Below are positions 1 through 10,310 of a stretch of DNA of 64,000 nt, in pieces. The stretch covers positions 19,382,243 to 19,446,242 of the forward strand of contig OX419761.1 in assembly GCA_948567375.1 (NCBI GenBank), given 5' to 3'. This stretch comes from Lunularia cruciata (lineage: Eukaryota; Streptophyta; Marchantiopsida; Lunulariales; Lunulariaceae). The notes beneath the pieces are model-generated. The model was not told the origin of the DNA and ran no database searches. It saw only the letters and a program-made list of their open reading frames with translations. The position numbers and the translations under genes are program-made. Numbering within the stretch: the first letter of the stretch is position 1; each line of letters opens with the position of its first letter.

Positions 1-488
1 GATGGAGAACTTAGATCAGATAGAGGTATCACCAAAAGAGCACTTCTACTAATAGGGCAGAAGCCAAAAATAGCATGAAAACTTCAAAGCCATTTTCAAA
101 GGCCTAAACGGATGAATTAGGCCTCAAAAATAGAAAGATTCCTTGCTCCTTGGGGAAAAAAGGCTTGCCTTCTCCCCCCATGAATTTTCTTGTTGAGGCT
201 TTCTAATGGTACCTTACCCATGCAATTCTGAGCTTCCTACAAGAAGATTCCCTTTGGTCAAACCCATTTGACCAGCTAGATAGGACAAGGATTGACATGT
301 CACCCATCCAAACAACTAATCCAAGGATGGAGCTCACTAATAGATTACCAATCCATGTATTTGATCCAAGGGTGGAGCTTCCTTTGAGGGGATCCTCTTT
401 GCTATATAATAAAGAGAAGGTGCTCCTTTAGTGCATCGAAGGATTGAGTGTGAAATCTGTGTTTTCTTTCTTGAAGAGTTCTATTACA
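1..488 (+). mobile_element. LTR family A, 3' part, cut by the window edge
   Basis: This stretch matches, in the same orientation, the LTR at 31921-32612 and the reverse complement of the LTRs at 59941-60664 and 61571-62304. It has a TATA-like GCTATATAATAAAG near 399-412 and ends in TATTACA at 488, the terminus shared by the family. The next bases (TCAAT) should be one copy of the target duplication, but the 5' end lies outside the window. It is non-coding and carries promoter-like signals only. Confidence 0.75.
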
Positions 489-494
489 TCAATA

Positions 495-735
495 CATAAT
501 CAAACCTTCTTTGGTACAAATAGTATTGGTGCTCCCTAAAAGGATTTACTATATTGTATGAAATCATTCTCAAAAAACTTGGTCAATGTTATTTGAAGCT
601 CTTTTAACTCCCGTGGTGAAGGCAAATAGATTGATCTACTCATTGGAGTACTACTTAGCAATAGCTTGATCTTGAAAGGCATACCTTGATTAGAGTGTAA
701 CCCCTTTAGAAGATGTCACGCCATTAGTAATGTTG
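495..735 (-). pseudogene. Chromovirus fragment: start of reverse transcriptase
   Basis: The sequence is a diverged copy of 8120-8345, the stretch that encodes the linker and first part of reverse transcriptase in the chromovirus at 5073-10063. Shared blocks include TTCTTTGGTACAAATAG and the stretch that ends in GGAGTACTAC. It abuts LTR A at 488, so LTR A appears to have inserted into an older gypsy remnant. No frame is open across it. Confidence 0.55.
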
Positions 736-737
736 CA

Positions 738-1180
738 TCTAGATTGTTTGGACACTAGAGTTGCAGTGATAGTAGTTAGAGGCATCTTAGCAGTTACTCA
801 TAGACTACTTTTAGACTGTCATATTTTGTGTTTGGGATATTGACTTCATGGTGGAGCCCATTGTCACTTTGCACTGTTTGCACCGTTGGGTATGCCATCA
901 GTGGGACCGTTAGGGTTTGAGACCTAGCTTGAGTCCAAGGGGTATACTTTCAAAGTGAAGCTCCAGAGAGCTCACTTCTCTAATGTTGAGCCTTCAAGTT
1001 CTTGGCTATGGTGGATAGAGGCCAGTGAACGTTACCTGGATTCCCTTAGCTAGAATGGATGTGACTTCACTATAATCAATGCCCAATTATTGGTAGTTTA
1101 TAGAATGATAGATCAAGTACTAATTTGAGTTGAGTTGATTTGAGTGGTATAAACAAACTGATTACATCAAAGAAGTGAGG
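738..1180 (+). repeat. Interspersed repeat B, copy 1 (probable LTR)
   Basis: This segment is repeated at 13847-14290 and, more diverged, at 25770-26206. Shared blocks include GAGAGCTCACTTC, TCTTAGCTAGA and GTTGGTAG. Copies 1 and 2 bracket the plus-strand gag and methyltransferase remnants, which is what a pair of LTRs would do. I could not fix TG/CA termini or a target duplication, so LTR identity is an inference. Confidence 0.5.
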
Positions 1181-2229
1181 TAAGGGGAAATTGAGTGCAA
1201 GAACTGAGAGTGTTGGTGGTATCTCCAAGACTTGCTGATTGTTGGTAGCTCGATCGGAGTTCAAGTTTTCCCTAGTGTGCAGACGCTCATTTGGTTGATG
1301 TAGGTTTGGTAGTGAAGCGGTGTGTGGAAGCACTAGCCAAATTTTGAGCAAAGAGAAGCACTTTTTGAGTAGTGGTTGTGATTTTGAGCTCAAGAGGTGA
1401 AAGTAGGACCAATTTGTTGCGAGTTGGGCTTAGAAAGTGAAATTGAAAGTGGAACCTATCCTCGTGAATTTGTGATTTGGAAAAACCCATCATTTCAATT
1501 TGGCCCAAGTGAAGAGTTAGTGGAGGATTTGGCAATCATCCAACTTTAGGGTTTATGTCAGATTTTATATCAGATTTGGTGTCAGATTTGGAGGAGTTTT
1601 GGCCAGAGTTGGTGGAGTTTGGCTAGATTAAGACATATGACTATGGACATTGTTTGAAAAAATCTGCCCATCTAGCTAGATTGTGCACAATAGGGTTTGA
1701 TCCCTAGATCTCTAGTTCCTAGATTGGTGCCTTAGCCAAGTGGTCCACCCTCACTTGTTGTCCTAGTGATTGGCCCACTATTATTTATACACTTATAGCT
1801 TTGGCTAGAGAGGTAGTTTGATCCCATTCTTGGTGATCCTAGTAGCTTAGGATGTAGATAGGAACTCCTATTATGTCAAATGCCAAATGGTGATAGAGTC
1901 AATCCCATGTTGCTTTATGAGATGAAGGGTTTTTGTTTAGATTTCTTGTGATTGGACCCCCTCCATTCTCTACTTCTTGTTTGTGCACCATGTTTGTGTG
2001 AGGTGCACTAAATTTAGAACGTTGGTGCTCTAGTGTGCTCTTGGTGAGGCTAGAGTGATGACCATCTAGACTACCTTTGTTTCTCTCCGATGAGGTAGGA
2101 AGTGATGACCTGTAGACCGTGAGAGTGCGTGTGATGGTAGGGTATAGGTTGCACTTTCTCCTAGTGTATTTTTCATAGTTAGAGCTACATTAGTTGGTGA
2201 CGTTTAGTTGGTGGTGTTGGCACTTGCGG
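1181..2229. other. Leader-like stretch without a recognisable gene
   Basis: No frame stays open and I recognise no domain. The position between repeat B and the first gag-like frames suggests the untranslated leader of the plus-strand element. Several short direct repeats such as CAGATTTGG (about 1560-1590) are present. Confidence 0.3.
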
Positions 2230-4440
2230 TTTGCAGTTTGCAATTGGTGGTTTGCAGTTGGCGGTTTGTGGTTATTTTGTCACAATGGAGTTCTTTGGAG
2301 ATTCCAAAGGAGATAGCCTTGCACTACCCAATGGGTTTACTCAAAGTGGCACTCGGTATCAGCTTGTATTTCAAATCCTATTGAGGGAGGAGATTGACTC
2401 TCAGTTGGAGTTTGAAACATGAGCTAATTCAATTGAGAGTGCACTTGGTGTGTCCGTACCATTGTTGTGGGACATTGAACAGATTTATGGGGCTTCCAAA
2501 GGCCTTAGACTCTAGTATAGTGAGCACCATTGAGTTGGATGACTTCATCCAAGAGTTTGATAGTTGGTTTGATCTGTAGTAGATTCTGAACTTGACTTTG
2601 TTCACACCTTTCATGGCATGGAAGGGCTTGTTTCAACATCTGGAGGGTACATTGATGGACAACTACCATGAGTTCAGGAGAGCTCACTTGGAGGAGATTG
2701 AGCTATGGAGATAATATTGCTCTCTAAACTATGTCTCTATTACTTCAAGCTTAGTTTCTAGGGGTAGATTGGTTGTACCCACGAGTTCTAGCTCAAGTAG
2801 CATTGGTGGAGCTAGTGGAGGTGCATTAGTTGGAGATAATGCTACTACAAGTGGAGGTACCACTACAAGAGGTGGTGTAATACCAAGGTTTAACCCCATG
2901 GTGGAGTTCTTCTAGTGTTTGAGGCATACCTACCAAGGAGTACAGACTAACAAGGTGAGGAGCTTGCAAGAGTTCCAATGGAAGGCTAGAGAGAGCCTAT
3001 GCAAGGCATATACTAGCATGAGACAACTGATCAGGTTTACTCAGGGACTTATTGAGGCCCAAGCAGTCTAGTTTTGGTATGGGATATTATACAGGAAGTT
3101 GAGACATAGAGTTTGTGATGCTACATTGCTACAAGCTACTTTGCCCACTTTGGCAGTGGTCTTTGGTTTGGCTGAGCGTATTGAGCTCAACATGGTGGAG
3201 GAGAGAGTGGTGACATCTGGATTTGGTAGGGAGACCTCATCCACAATTGTGACTTCTTTTAGAGTGCAATAGAGTGCACCACGCCCAATTGATTTTCAAG
3301 GATAGGGTGGACAGCCTAGGTCCTATGGAGTGAGTGGAGAACCTACTATAGTTAGACCCTTACCTTCATTTTTGGGTCAACAATAGCTAGTGAATAGTGG
3401 TGTTGCTTGGTAGACTTGTGGTGGACCTCATCATAGGAAAGAGTGCCCTTAGGCAACAACTTGATACCTCTGGTGCATCACAACCAACATAGAGGTAGTG
3501 TAAGCATTACCACAGATTTGGTCACACTAGTGATTGGTGCTTTGACCTACACCCGGAGTTACAGAGTGGTAGGGCTACTATAGTAGGTGGTAGAGGAGCT
3601 CCAAGTCATAGAGGACGAGGTGGTAGAGGATCCACACCTAGTAGAGGTGCAATACCTGCCCTTACTTTTGTCACAGCCATGACTACTTGCATTGAGCAAT
3701 TGGAGTAGAGATTGGCTAGCATGGCCATAGCTCAAAGGAGGTCAGATTCAGGTGATGAGGCTTCCACCTCATATGCTAGTGATAGAGATGCCTTGGATTT
3801 CATGTGCGGAGCAACACAAGTAGATCCCTTTGCCACAATGACTAGGAGTGCAGTATGTGCTCAAGAGTCTAGAGAAGCATCAGTGGAGTTGGACCCACAG
3901 AGAGGAGAGGTTGGGAGACAAGTTAGACTTCCTCAGTCTTTCACGCTCTCTAAGGCCCTACATACATCATCCATGACTCTTAAATGTCCTAGTGCAAGTG
4001 TGGTAGGTGGTGATGGGATGCATGATGGACTACCTACTAGTCAACCATCTACTACTACAAAGATTGAGTCTAGCATGATGTTGTGAGTGGCTCAATTGAT
4101 TATGCACTATCCTTTATTTTCAGCCAATGACATGTGTACATTGGAAGTTGACCCAACCCTAGTGTTCTGGTTGGCTGCCAAGCTTTGTGAGGGTAGGGAT
4201 GATGTGGTCCATACTACTAGAGTAGAGGTGGTTGAAAGTGGAGTTGACTCGGTTGAGGAGCATGGGATTTGCTCAACGACTAGTGGTTTGTGGCAAGCAA
4301 TAGCGGCTAGATTGGAGGAGTTACCAACTAGACCAGCCTTTGAGCAAGCACGGTTTATACCTAGTGTTGTCCTATTGGATAACCAAAAGGGGATTTTTTG
4401 TTTGGTGAGACCTTCAAGGAAGGTCTATACACCACCCTAG
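2230..4440 (+). pseudogene. Gag-like polyprotein of the plus-strand methyltransferase-bearing retroelement
   Basis: Plus-strand frames interrupted by stops encode a retrotransposon capsid-like region. Around 2940-3210 the translation reads LQEFQWKARESL and ends in AERIELNMVEERV, a pattern I recall from gag proteins of plant Ty3/gypsy elements. Two zinc-knuckle relics follow. One is TCGGPHHRKEC near 3414-3450. The other is CKHYHRFGHTSDWC near 3499-3541, where the second cysteine has become tyrosine. A GRGGRG-rich basic stretch follows near 3590-3640. From 3712 to 4440 one frame is open except for a TGA at 4084. Several stops are TAG where Gln or Trp is expected, consistent with C-to-T decay. 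The element continues directly into the retropepsin at 4440. The exact gag start is not determinable. Confidence 0.65.
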
Positions 4441-4646
4441 CTTAGCATATCATCTTACTTGACTATGGTGCATAGCTCCTTTTGTTGGGGAAGGCTACAA
4501 TTGTCGGTTTGGAGTTACGGAAGACCGATGTGGAGAGGTGTCCATTTCAGATCCAAACATCTCTAGGTGGTGGTTTGACACAATACATCACATGTTGTCA
4601 TAGGGAAAATAATCTACGTGAACCATTGGTGCATTTGGTGGGAGAG
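4440..4646 (+). pseudogene. Retropepsin-like protease, 5' half (continues at 12804)
   Basis: The frame reads LDYGA at 4458-4472, where a retropepsin has D-S/T-G-A, so the middle residue is mutated. It continues LLLLGKATIVGLELRK, then VERCPFQIQTSLGG. This resembles aspartic protease domains of plant and algal Ty3/gypsy elements. The domain stops abruptly at 4646. Its continuation (VRAQAIATIVESYDVLVGG) is found at 12804, after the inserted purine-rich element. The junction motif TTGGTGGGAGAG (4635-4646) is repeated as TTGGTGGTGAGAG at 12795-12807, consistent with a target duplication. Confidence 0.65.
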
Positions 4647-5072
4647 TTTTGTTGACTTTTCATTATAGTGACTTTGGCATTTTGTTATGTTATTGTATCT
4701 TGGGAATATTTTTCATGCCATTGTTAAGTCGGAAGCTATCGTGTGTTGCGATAAGCTTGGGGAAGTTTCAAGGGTTGAGTAAACTCAGAAGTCCTTTTAT
4801 GTTTCAAGAGCTCAGAGGGTTTGAAAAATGATGCATAAGCTCGGGAGTTTCTTTGTGCTACACAAACTCAGGGCTTAAATATATGTTACACAAGCTCAGG
4901 ATTTTGTTTATGCTACTAAATTTTGGGAGTATTTCAATTTAGCGCCATTTGAACAAATAAGTCTTGTGAGAGTTTTTCATTTAGTAATGTTGAGCAAAAG
5001 GCTTTAGAGAGTTTATTTGGAACACTTTGAGCAAAAGAGTTGTTTGGGATTTTCCATGTTGAGTAGTGACAA

Positions 5073-5496
5073 TGTAAAAGACCAAAATCGAGGAGAGAAA
5101 TAGGAGAATGGAAACTCACATTGGGACACTTGAATGAGGGAAAAACTCCGAATGCCTAGCATGAGCTTTGGCTTTGGTATTTATAGGTAGCATACAAGAC
5201 CCTTGAAGCTTCTCAAGAAGCTTCCTTGAGCCGCTTTCTTGGAGTGCAAGCCAAGTTAACTAGGAAGCTTCTCAAGAAGCTTCCTTCTAGAAGCCACCTA
5301 CTTGGCGTGCAAGCTAAGCTAGTTAGAAGCTTCTAGAAGCTTCCTTCTAGAAACTACCTGCTTAGGGCACAAGTTAACTAGTTGGGAAGCTTCCCAAGAA
5401 GCTTCTTAGATGCTTCTAGAATATTCTATGCTATTTTGTCTTATTCTCTACTTCATAAGCCCGACTAACTTCGTTGTTAAACTCCATATTGTTATA
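5073..5496 (-). repeat. 3' LTR of chromovirus 1
   Basis: This is 424 bp and starts TGTAAAAGACC on the plus strand. It ends TGTTATA where sister copies end TGTTACA, so the terminal CA has mutated. In the minus orientation the order is U3 with GAAGCTTC palindromes, a TATA box (CTATAAATA, 5178-5186), then R and U5. Heat-shock-type blocks lie at 5326-5343 and 5414-5426. Confidence 0.9.
5178..5426 (-). promoter_or_regulatory. 3' LTR copy of the TATA and heat-shock element block
   Basis: The same arrangement as in the 5' LTR is seen here. TATA is at 5178-5186, the four-unit GAA/TTC block at 5326-5343, and the three-unit block at 5414-5426. Transcription from here would run out of the element toward lower coordinates. 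Confidence 0.55.
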
Positions 5497-5513
5497 TATT
5501 CCCCCGCCGCTAG
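5497..5513 (-). promoter_or_regulatory. Polypurine tract of chromovirus 1
   Basis: On the minus strand the bases just upstream of the 3' LTR read GGCGGGGGAATA, a purine run in the place expected for the plus-strand primer. One C interrupts it. Confidence 0.45.
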
Positions 5514-6830
5514 TTGGTGACGTTCTTGTCGCCAGTGAAGCTTCGAATTCCTTGATGGCCATTTGTGCACTTTGGAGGTGGGAAAGAGGTTCCCATATGG
5601 CATTGTGAAGGGGATACCCTTTCCAAAGGACCTTGTACTCCGTATGTTGGCGATGGCCTCGTTGAATATGACAACGTGCAAGGATACGATCAACTTTGTA
5701 CTCCTCATGATCATTGATAGGGACAGGCAAAGGAGGAGGTTGGACTCGAGAGGAAAAGGAAGAGGGGTTAGGAACAAATGGTTTCAACTTGGAAACATGA
5801 AAGACAGGATGGATATGCATGTGATAAGGCAAGGCAAGTCGATAAGCAACAGGATAGACAATGTGGGTGATATCAAAGGGTCCTATCCAATTAGGAGCAA
5901 GTTTACGAACTTGGGTATCAAGTGGGAGAGGGAGGTTACTAGAGGATAACATGACTTTATTGCCAACTTCAAAGGTGAGATCACGACAATGGTGATCCGC
6001 ATATTGTTTTTGGCGATTCTGAGCAACAAGGAGGTGAGACTTGGCTTGTTGGAGAGATTGGGATATAGTGGTCAAGAATGTGGAAGTATGAGAAACCTGA
6101 GAGGGAGGGGGAGCAAGAAGAGAATCTAGAACAAGCGGATCTTGGCCAAAATTGAGAAAGAAGGGAGAAAATCCGGTGCTTGCCTGTTTGGAATTGTTGT
6201 AGGCAAATTCTGCAGCTGCAAGACATTCATCCCAGTTGGTATGGTGGACATTGACAAAGGCCCGCAACATATCCTCCAATGTATGATTGGCGCGTTTGGT
6301 TTGTCCATCAGTTTGAGGATGATAGGCCGTGGACAAAGCAAGCTTGGTGCCAAGTATCTGGAAGAGTGCTTGCCAAAACTTTCTTGTAAATCAAGGATCA
6401 CGGTCGGAGATGAGTACACATGGCATCCCATGATGCTTGAAGACATTGTCAAAGTAGATTTGTGCTAAGGTTGGAGCATCCACGGTATTACAGGTTGGTG
6501 CCAAGTGGATTTGCTTACTAAGCTTATCCACAAACACCGCGATTGCGGTGTGTCCTTGTTTTGTCTTTGGCAAGGATGTGATGAGATCCAAGCTCACATG
6601 CTCCCAACAAGCGGATGGAATGGCGAGTGGTTGAAGGAGTCCACTTGGCTTCTGGTTGCTGGCCTTGTTCCGTTGGCAACTCTCACATGATCGGACAAAG
6701 TCTCAAACATCTTGTGTCATGTTGGGCCACCACCATTGGCGTTGGAGGGTGCCCAAGGTCTTGTCTACTCCCATGTGACCAGCTATTGGTAAATCATGGG
6801 CTTCTTGAAGGCGCACAAGTCAAAGATCAC
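5514..6830 (-). pseudogene. Chromovirus 1 integrase with C-terminal chromodomain
   Basis: In transcription order the N-terminal zinc-binding part is visible near 6830-6680 (a GHMG-type histidine region, then CESCQRNK). The DDE core follows, with LDLITSLP (first Asp, about 6590), SDRDP (second Asp, about 6395) and HPQTDGQT then NHTLED (Glu, about 6285). The C-terminus has the GPF/Y-like WIGPFDI and a chromodomain (YKVDRIL, YKVLWKGYP, WEPLSHL) near 5700-5540. This is the hallmark of chromoviruses, whose integrase is thought to read chromatin marks. A TGA directly after SDRDP, where CGA (Arg) is usual, breaks the frame. The long frame at 5431-6336 runs past the coding end into the LTR. Confidence 0.85.
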
Positions 6831-7129
6831 CTTTGGCTAGAACATAGATCTGGTCTACATGGAATAAAAGGTCTTCCTTGAAGGAGAAGGTGTTGTACTC
6901 CTTGTCGCATGCTGTTAGACAACCGTGTACCATTTGGAAGAAAGGATCTCATTGTAGAGCTGATTGAAACTCATTATGAACCTTAGGGTCAATGGACACC
7001 ATTGTAATTGCTGCCGTGATGAGAGGAAGAGCCTTCAAATCAGGTTGTTGTGATAGAGCATCAGGGATGACATGGAACCGACCTGGTTTGTACTCAAGTT
7101 TGATGTCAAACAATTGGAGTTGCTCTTCT

Positions 7130-8310
7130 CATCAATGATGCCGACTCTTCATGTGCTCCAAGTGCTTACAATGGCTTGTGATCAGTTTGCATGATCACTT
7201 GTTTCCCCAAGAGATAATGCCTCCATACCTTGGTGGCATATACCATTGCAAGTTGTTCTCGATCTCGAGCAGAGTAATTTCTTTCAGCTGTATTTAGTCG
7301 GCAAGACACAAAGGCAATAGGATGTTGTCCATTTGGAAATTCTTGTTGTAACACAGCTCCAATCGCAAAGTTAGAAGCATCAAAATCAACCACACAAGGT
7401 AGTTGAGGATCATATGGTTGAAGAATGGGTCTTGAAGACACCATATGCTTTAACTTCTGGAATGCTTCTTCATGCTTGGTGGTCCAGTGGAAGCTTGAGT
7501 TCTTTCCCAAGAGGTCAGTCAATGGTGCAGCCACGTGAGCATAATAGTGGATGGACCGTCAGTAAAAACTGGCCAATCCATTGAATGCTTGTACTATTGT
7601 AGCATCCTTTGGGGTAGGCCAATCAGTAATGGCCTTGATCTTCTCTTCTTCCATCTTGATCCCCTCAGATGAGATCTTATGACCCAAGAAGGTAACCTTC
7701 TTTTGCCAAAAAGCACACTTTGACTTCTTGCAGTAAAATTTCCACTGTCGTAGTCGTCTTAGGACTTCTCGCACATGATTCATGTGTTCTGCCTCTGTCC
7801 TACTATAGATTAAGATATCATCTAAGAACACCACCACGGACCGATCCAATAATCCCTCCAACACCCGATGCATTTGATCCATGAAGACTGCTGGAGTCCG
7901 AAAGGTAGAACTCTCCACTCAAAATGTCCATACCTTGTGCAAAAAGCAGTCTTTTGCACGTCCTTGCCTTCAATAGGAATTTGCCAATAGCCGCTACAAA
8001 GATCTAGCTTGGAAAAGTAGCGTGCTCCACTTAGTTGATCAAGCAGGTCATTGATCCGAGGCAAGGGATATGCATTCTTCATGGTTTGCTTATTGAGTCC
8101 ACGGTAATCAATACAGAAACAAAGTCTTCCATCCTTCTTTGGAACAAATAGTAGCGGTGCTCCCCAAGGAGAGGTACTATGTTGTATGAAATCCTTCTCC
8201 AACAACTCTATAAGTGTTGTTTGCAACTCCTCCAACTCCTTTGGTGAGAGCCGATAGATTGGTCTACTCACTGGAGTACTCCATGGCAATAACTTGACCT
8301 TGAAGGGCAT
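7130..8310 (-). pseudogene. Chromovirus 1 reverse transcriptase and RNase H
   Basis: RT motifs in order are [10 protein letters not shown] (about 8150), [32 protein letters not shown] (about 8010), RVLPFGL and [11 protein letters not shown] (about 7830-7800, the catalytic DD box). RNase H shows DFDASNFAIGAVLQQ (about 7385), the block SARDREQLAM (Glu) and QTDHKPL. Between PFGL and VFMDQMH about 10 nt present in the sister copy at 20550-20580 are missing, between two CTC triplets, so the frame shifts within RT. The protein could not be made as one piece. Confidence 0.88.
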
Positions 8311-8313
8311 ACC

Positions 8314-9108
8314 TCAATTGGAGGGTAATCCCTTTGGCAGATCATCCGGAAACACATCTGCAAACTCCTGAACTATCCGATCAACCATTGCTTGATGCGG
8401 CACTTGGCCCTCCTCAGATTGTTCTTGTGCAATCGGCTTGATCCACATCGCAAATACAGATTTATCTTCCTCCAAAGCTTGCTCTATGGCTGCTTCATTA
8501 ACAAACTTCCCTTCTAGGGACTCATCTCTCTTCCAAGCTTGCTCCATGGTTGCCTTCTTGGCAAACTTCCCATCTTGGGACTCATCTCCCTTCCAGATTT
8601 GCTCTATGGCTACCTTCTCGACAAACTTCCCATCTTGGGATTGACTATTCTTAGGTGTCTTACTCAGAGGTGCCAGACAACCTAATTGGAAATTCATACC
8701 TTGGTGTTGTACTTGAATTTGGTGTCGGGTCCAATCAAATTGAACCTTATGACATTCAAGCCAAGGTAGACTCAGAATGATATCATAGTGTAGAGGTGCC
8801 ACTACAAATCTCATACACTCTAAATACTCCTTCCCAATCTTGAAGGTAACAGGATGCAAGGTGCGGAATGCAGAACCCTTTCTACCATCCGCCATCATCA
8901 AACTACTTCCAATCATTGGCTTGATAGGAATACCCAATTCCTTTGCTACTTGCATAGACATGCAATTCTCTGAACTTCCAAAATCAACCAAAATTCTACA
9001 ACCCCGATCAGATATCATACCTTGCAAGTGAAGCAGACTTGCATAGGTTGAGCCTTCAATCCCATTGGAACTAATCAAGCTCCCAGTAGGTGGCTCAAAA
9101 TCTCCCAT
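8314..9108 (-). pseudogene. Chromovirus 1 retropepsin and linker to RT
   Basis: A frame of 264 codons is open. Near residue 40 it reads ILVDFGSSENCM, where chromoviruses have VDSGSSHNF or similar, so the active-site D-S-G has become D-F-G. The flap region and PWLECHKVQFDW follow. Residues 155-215 contain three near repeats of a 24-residue acidic unit (ESQDGKFVEKVAIEQ and variants). The sister copies at 21022-21276 and 48724-48918 share this repeat, so it is an old family trait. The frame ends two codons before the RT frame. Confidence 0.8.
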
Positions 9109-9109
9109 T

Positions 9110-9626
9110 GGGATTCCTTGTTTCCCGGATCATTCCGCTCCACAACCTCCACTTGGGCAACTTGTCAAGGTCGTCCATTCTTGAGTGGACATTCAGCAAT
9201 GCAATGCCCCAACTGGCAACAATAAAAACAACCTCCATTTTGTTGTAATCTTTCTCTATCTACTGTGCCAAGTGGTCTTTGTTGGATAGCATCAATCTCC
9301 ATTGGTATTGGTTCTTCCACTCGTGGTACTGGTAGGCTTTGTGTAGGTCAAGGTCAAGACCAAGTTGTCGCAACCAAGGAATCAAAATGCTCAGCCAAGT
9401 GCATGGCTTCTTCTATGTTTTGTGGCTCCCGCATGGTCACCTCCAATTTGGTTCGTGACTTCAACCCTCGCACAAATCGATCTAGAACTTCACCTTCTTG
9501 GATATCTGGAATTTGCAAGGTGATGAATTGTATGAAACGATGCTTTGGAAATATCTAGACATGAAAGTCCCAATGGTTTGGCGGAAGTGGATTTGGTGGT
9601 CCATAAATTCGATCCATCCCATTCCT
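9110..9626 (-). pseudogene. Chromovirus 1 gag remnant with zinc knuckle
   Basis: A CCHC zinc knuckle reads CFYCCQLGHCIAEC near 9190-9235 on the minus strand. Upstream a short capsid remnant is interrupted by stops. Compared with 21780-22940 in chromovirus 2, the stretch between about 9519 and 9525 lacks around 640 bp. The part of capsid encoded there is gone, so this copy could not have made a normal Gag. Confidence 0.75.
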
Positions 9627-9638
9627 GCTCTGATACCA
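9627..9638 (-). promoter_or_regulatory. Primer binding site for initiator tRNA-Met
   Basis: On the minus strand, just inside the 5' LTR, the sequence is TGGTATCAGAGC. This is the usual complement of the 3' end of plant initiator tRNA-Met and is the standard minus-strand primer site in many LTR retrotransposons. Confidence 0.9.
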
Positions 9639-9639
9639 A

Positions 9640-10063
9640 TGTAAAAGACCAAAACCAAGGAGAGAAATAGGAGAATGGAAACTCATATTGGGACACTTGA
9701 ATGAGGGAAAAACTCCGAATGCCTAGCATGAGCTTTGGCTTTGGTATTTATAGGTAGCATACAAGACCCTTGAAGCTTCTCAAGAAGCTTCCTTGAGCCG
9801 CCTTCTTGGAGTGCAAGCCAAGTTAACTAGGAAGCTTCTCAAGAAGCTTCCTTCTAGAAGCCGTCTACTTGGCATGCAAGCTAAGCTAGTTAGAAGCTTC
9901 TAGAAGCTTCCTTCTAGAAGCTACATGCTTAGAGCGCAAGTTAACTAGTTGGGAAGCTTCCCAAGAAGCTTCTTAGATGCTTCTAGAATATTCTATGCTA
10001 TTTTGTCTTATTCTCTACTTTGTAAGCCCGACTAACTTCATCGCTAAACTCCATATTGTTATA
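9640..10063 (-). repeat. 5' LTR of chromovirus 1
   Basis: This is 424 bp and collinear with 5073-5496. As the upstream LTR for minus-strand transcription it would have driven the element. The primer binding site follows immediately at 9627-9638. Confidence 0.9.
9745..9993 (-). promoter_or_regulatory. LTR promoter: TATA box with upstream heat-shock elements
   Basis: On the minus strand a CTATAAATA box lies at 9745-9753. Upstream of it are several GAAGCTTC palindromes. Two blocks fit the heat-shock element rule of alternating GAA and TTC every 5 bp. One is GAAGCTTCTAGAAGCTTC at 9893-9910 (four units). The other is TTCTAGAATATTC at 9981-9993 (three units). This order, with HSEs in U3 upstream of TATA, is that of a heat-inducible promoter. 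Function is inferred. Confidence 0.6.
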
Positions 10064-10310
10064 GACAAAGTGGCCTAAGAAGGTTTTTTTTGAGTGGACC
10101 GAGAAGGAGAAAAAATGCCTTGAAAGGGTTTGGTGATTTTGGATAGGAAGACAGAGAGGGAGGGAATGAAATTTGAGGGTTTTGGGGTTGGACAAGAGGA
10201 AGAGCTCAGGAGGAAATTTTTGAAGTTGGGGCTAAGGGTGTTCAGAGGATAGTGGGGGAGAAGTGGTTGCAGAGGAGTAAACTTTTGAGTGAGAGGGGTC
10301 TGAGCAAGAG

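Larger units (their letters stand above)
5073..10063 (-). mobile_element. Chromovirus 1: nearly complete Ty3/gypsy element with chromodomain
   Basis: Two direct repeats of 424 bp (5073-5496 and 9640-10063) bracket a minus-strand gag-protease-RT-RNase H-integrase-chromodomain region. GACAA occurs immediately outside both ends (5068-5072 and 10064-10068), a perfect 5-bp target duplication. By eye the LTRs differ at about 16 positions, nearly all transitions. The element is dead. It lacks about 640 bp of gag compared with the copy at 17750-23366, it has a 10-nt loss in RT, and it has stop codons in integrase and RT. It inserted into the purine-rich element M1. Confidence 0.93.

Noticed and set aside
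5563-6881. Plus-strand frames opposite the chromovirus integrase
   Set aside because: They are antisense shadows of the integrase and chromodomain coding strand.
9627-9638. tRNA-Met gene
   Set aside because: Only the 12-nt complement of the tRNA 3' end is present, in primer-site position. No cloverleaf is there.
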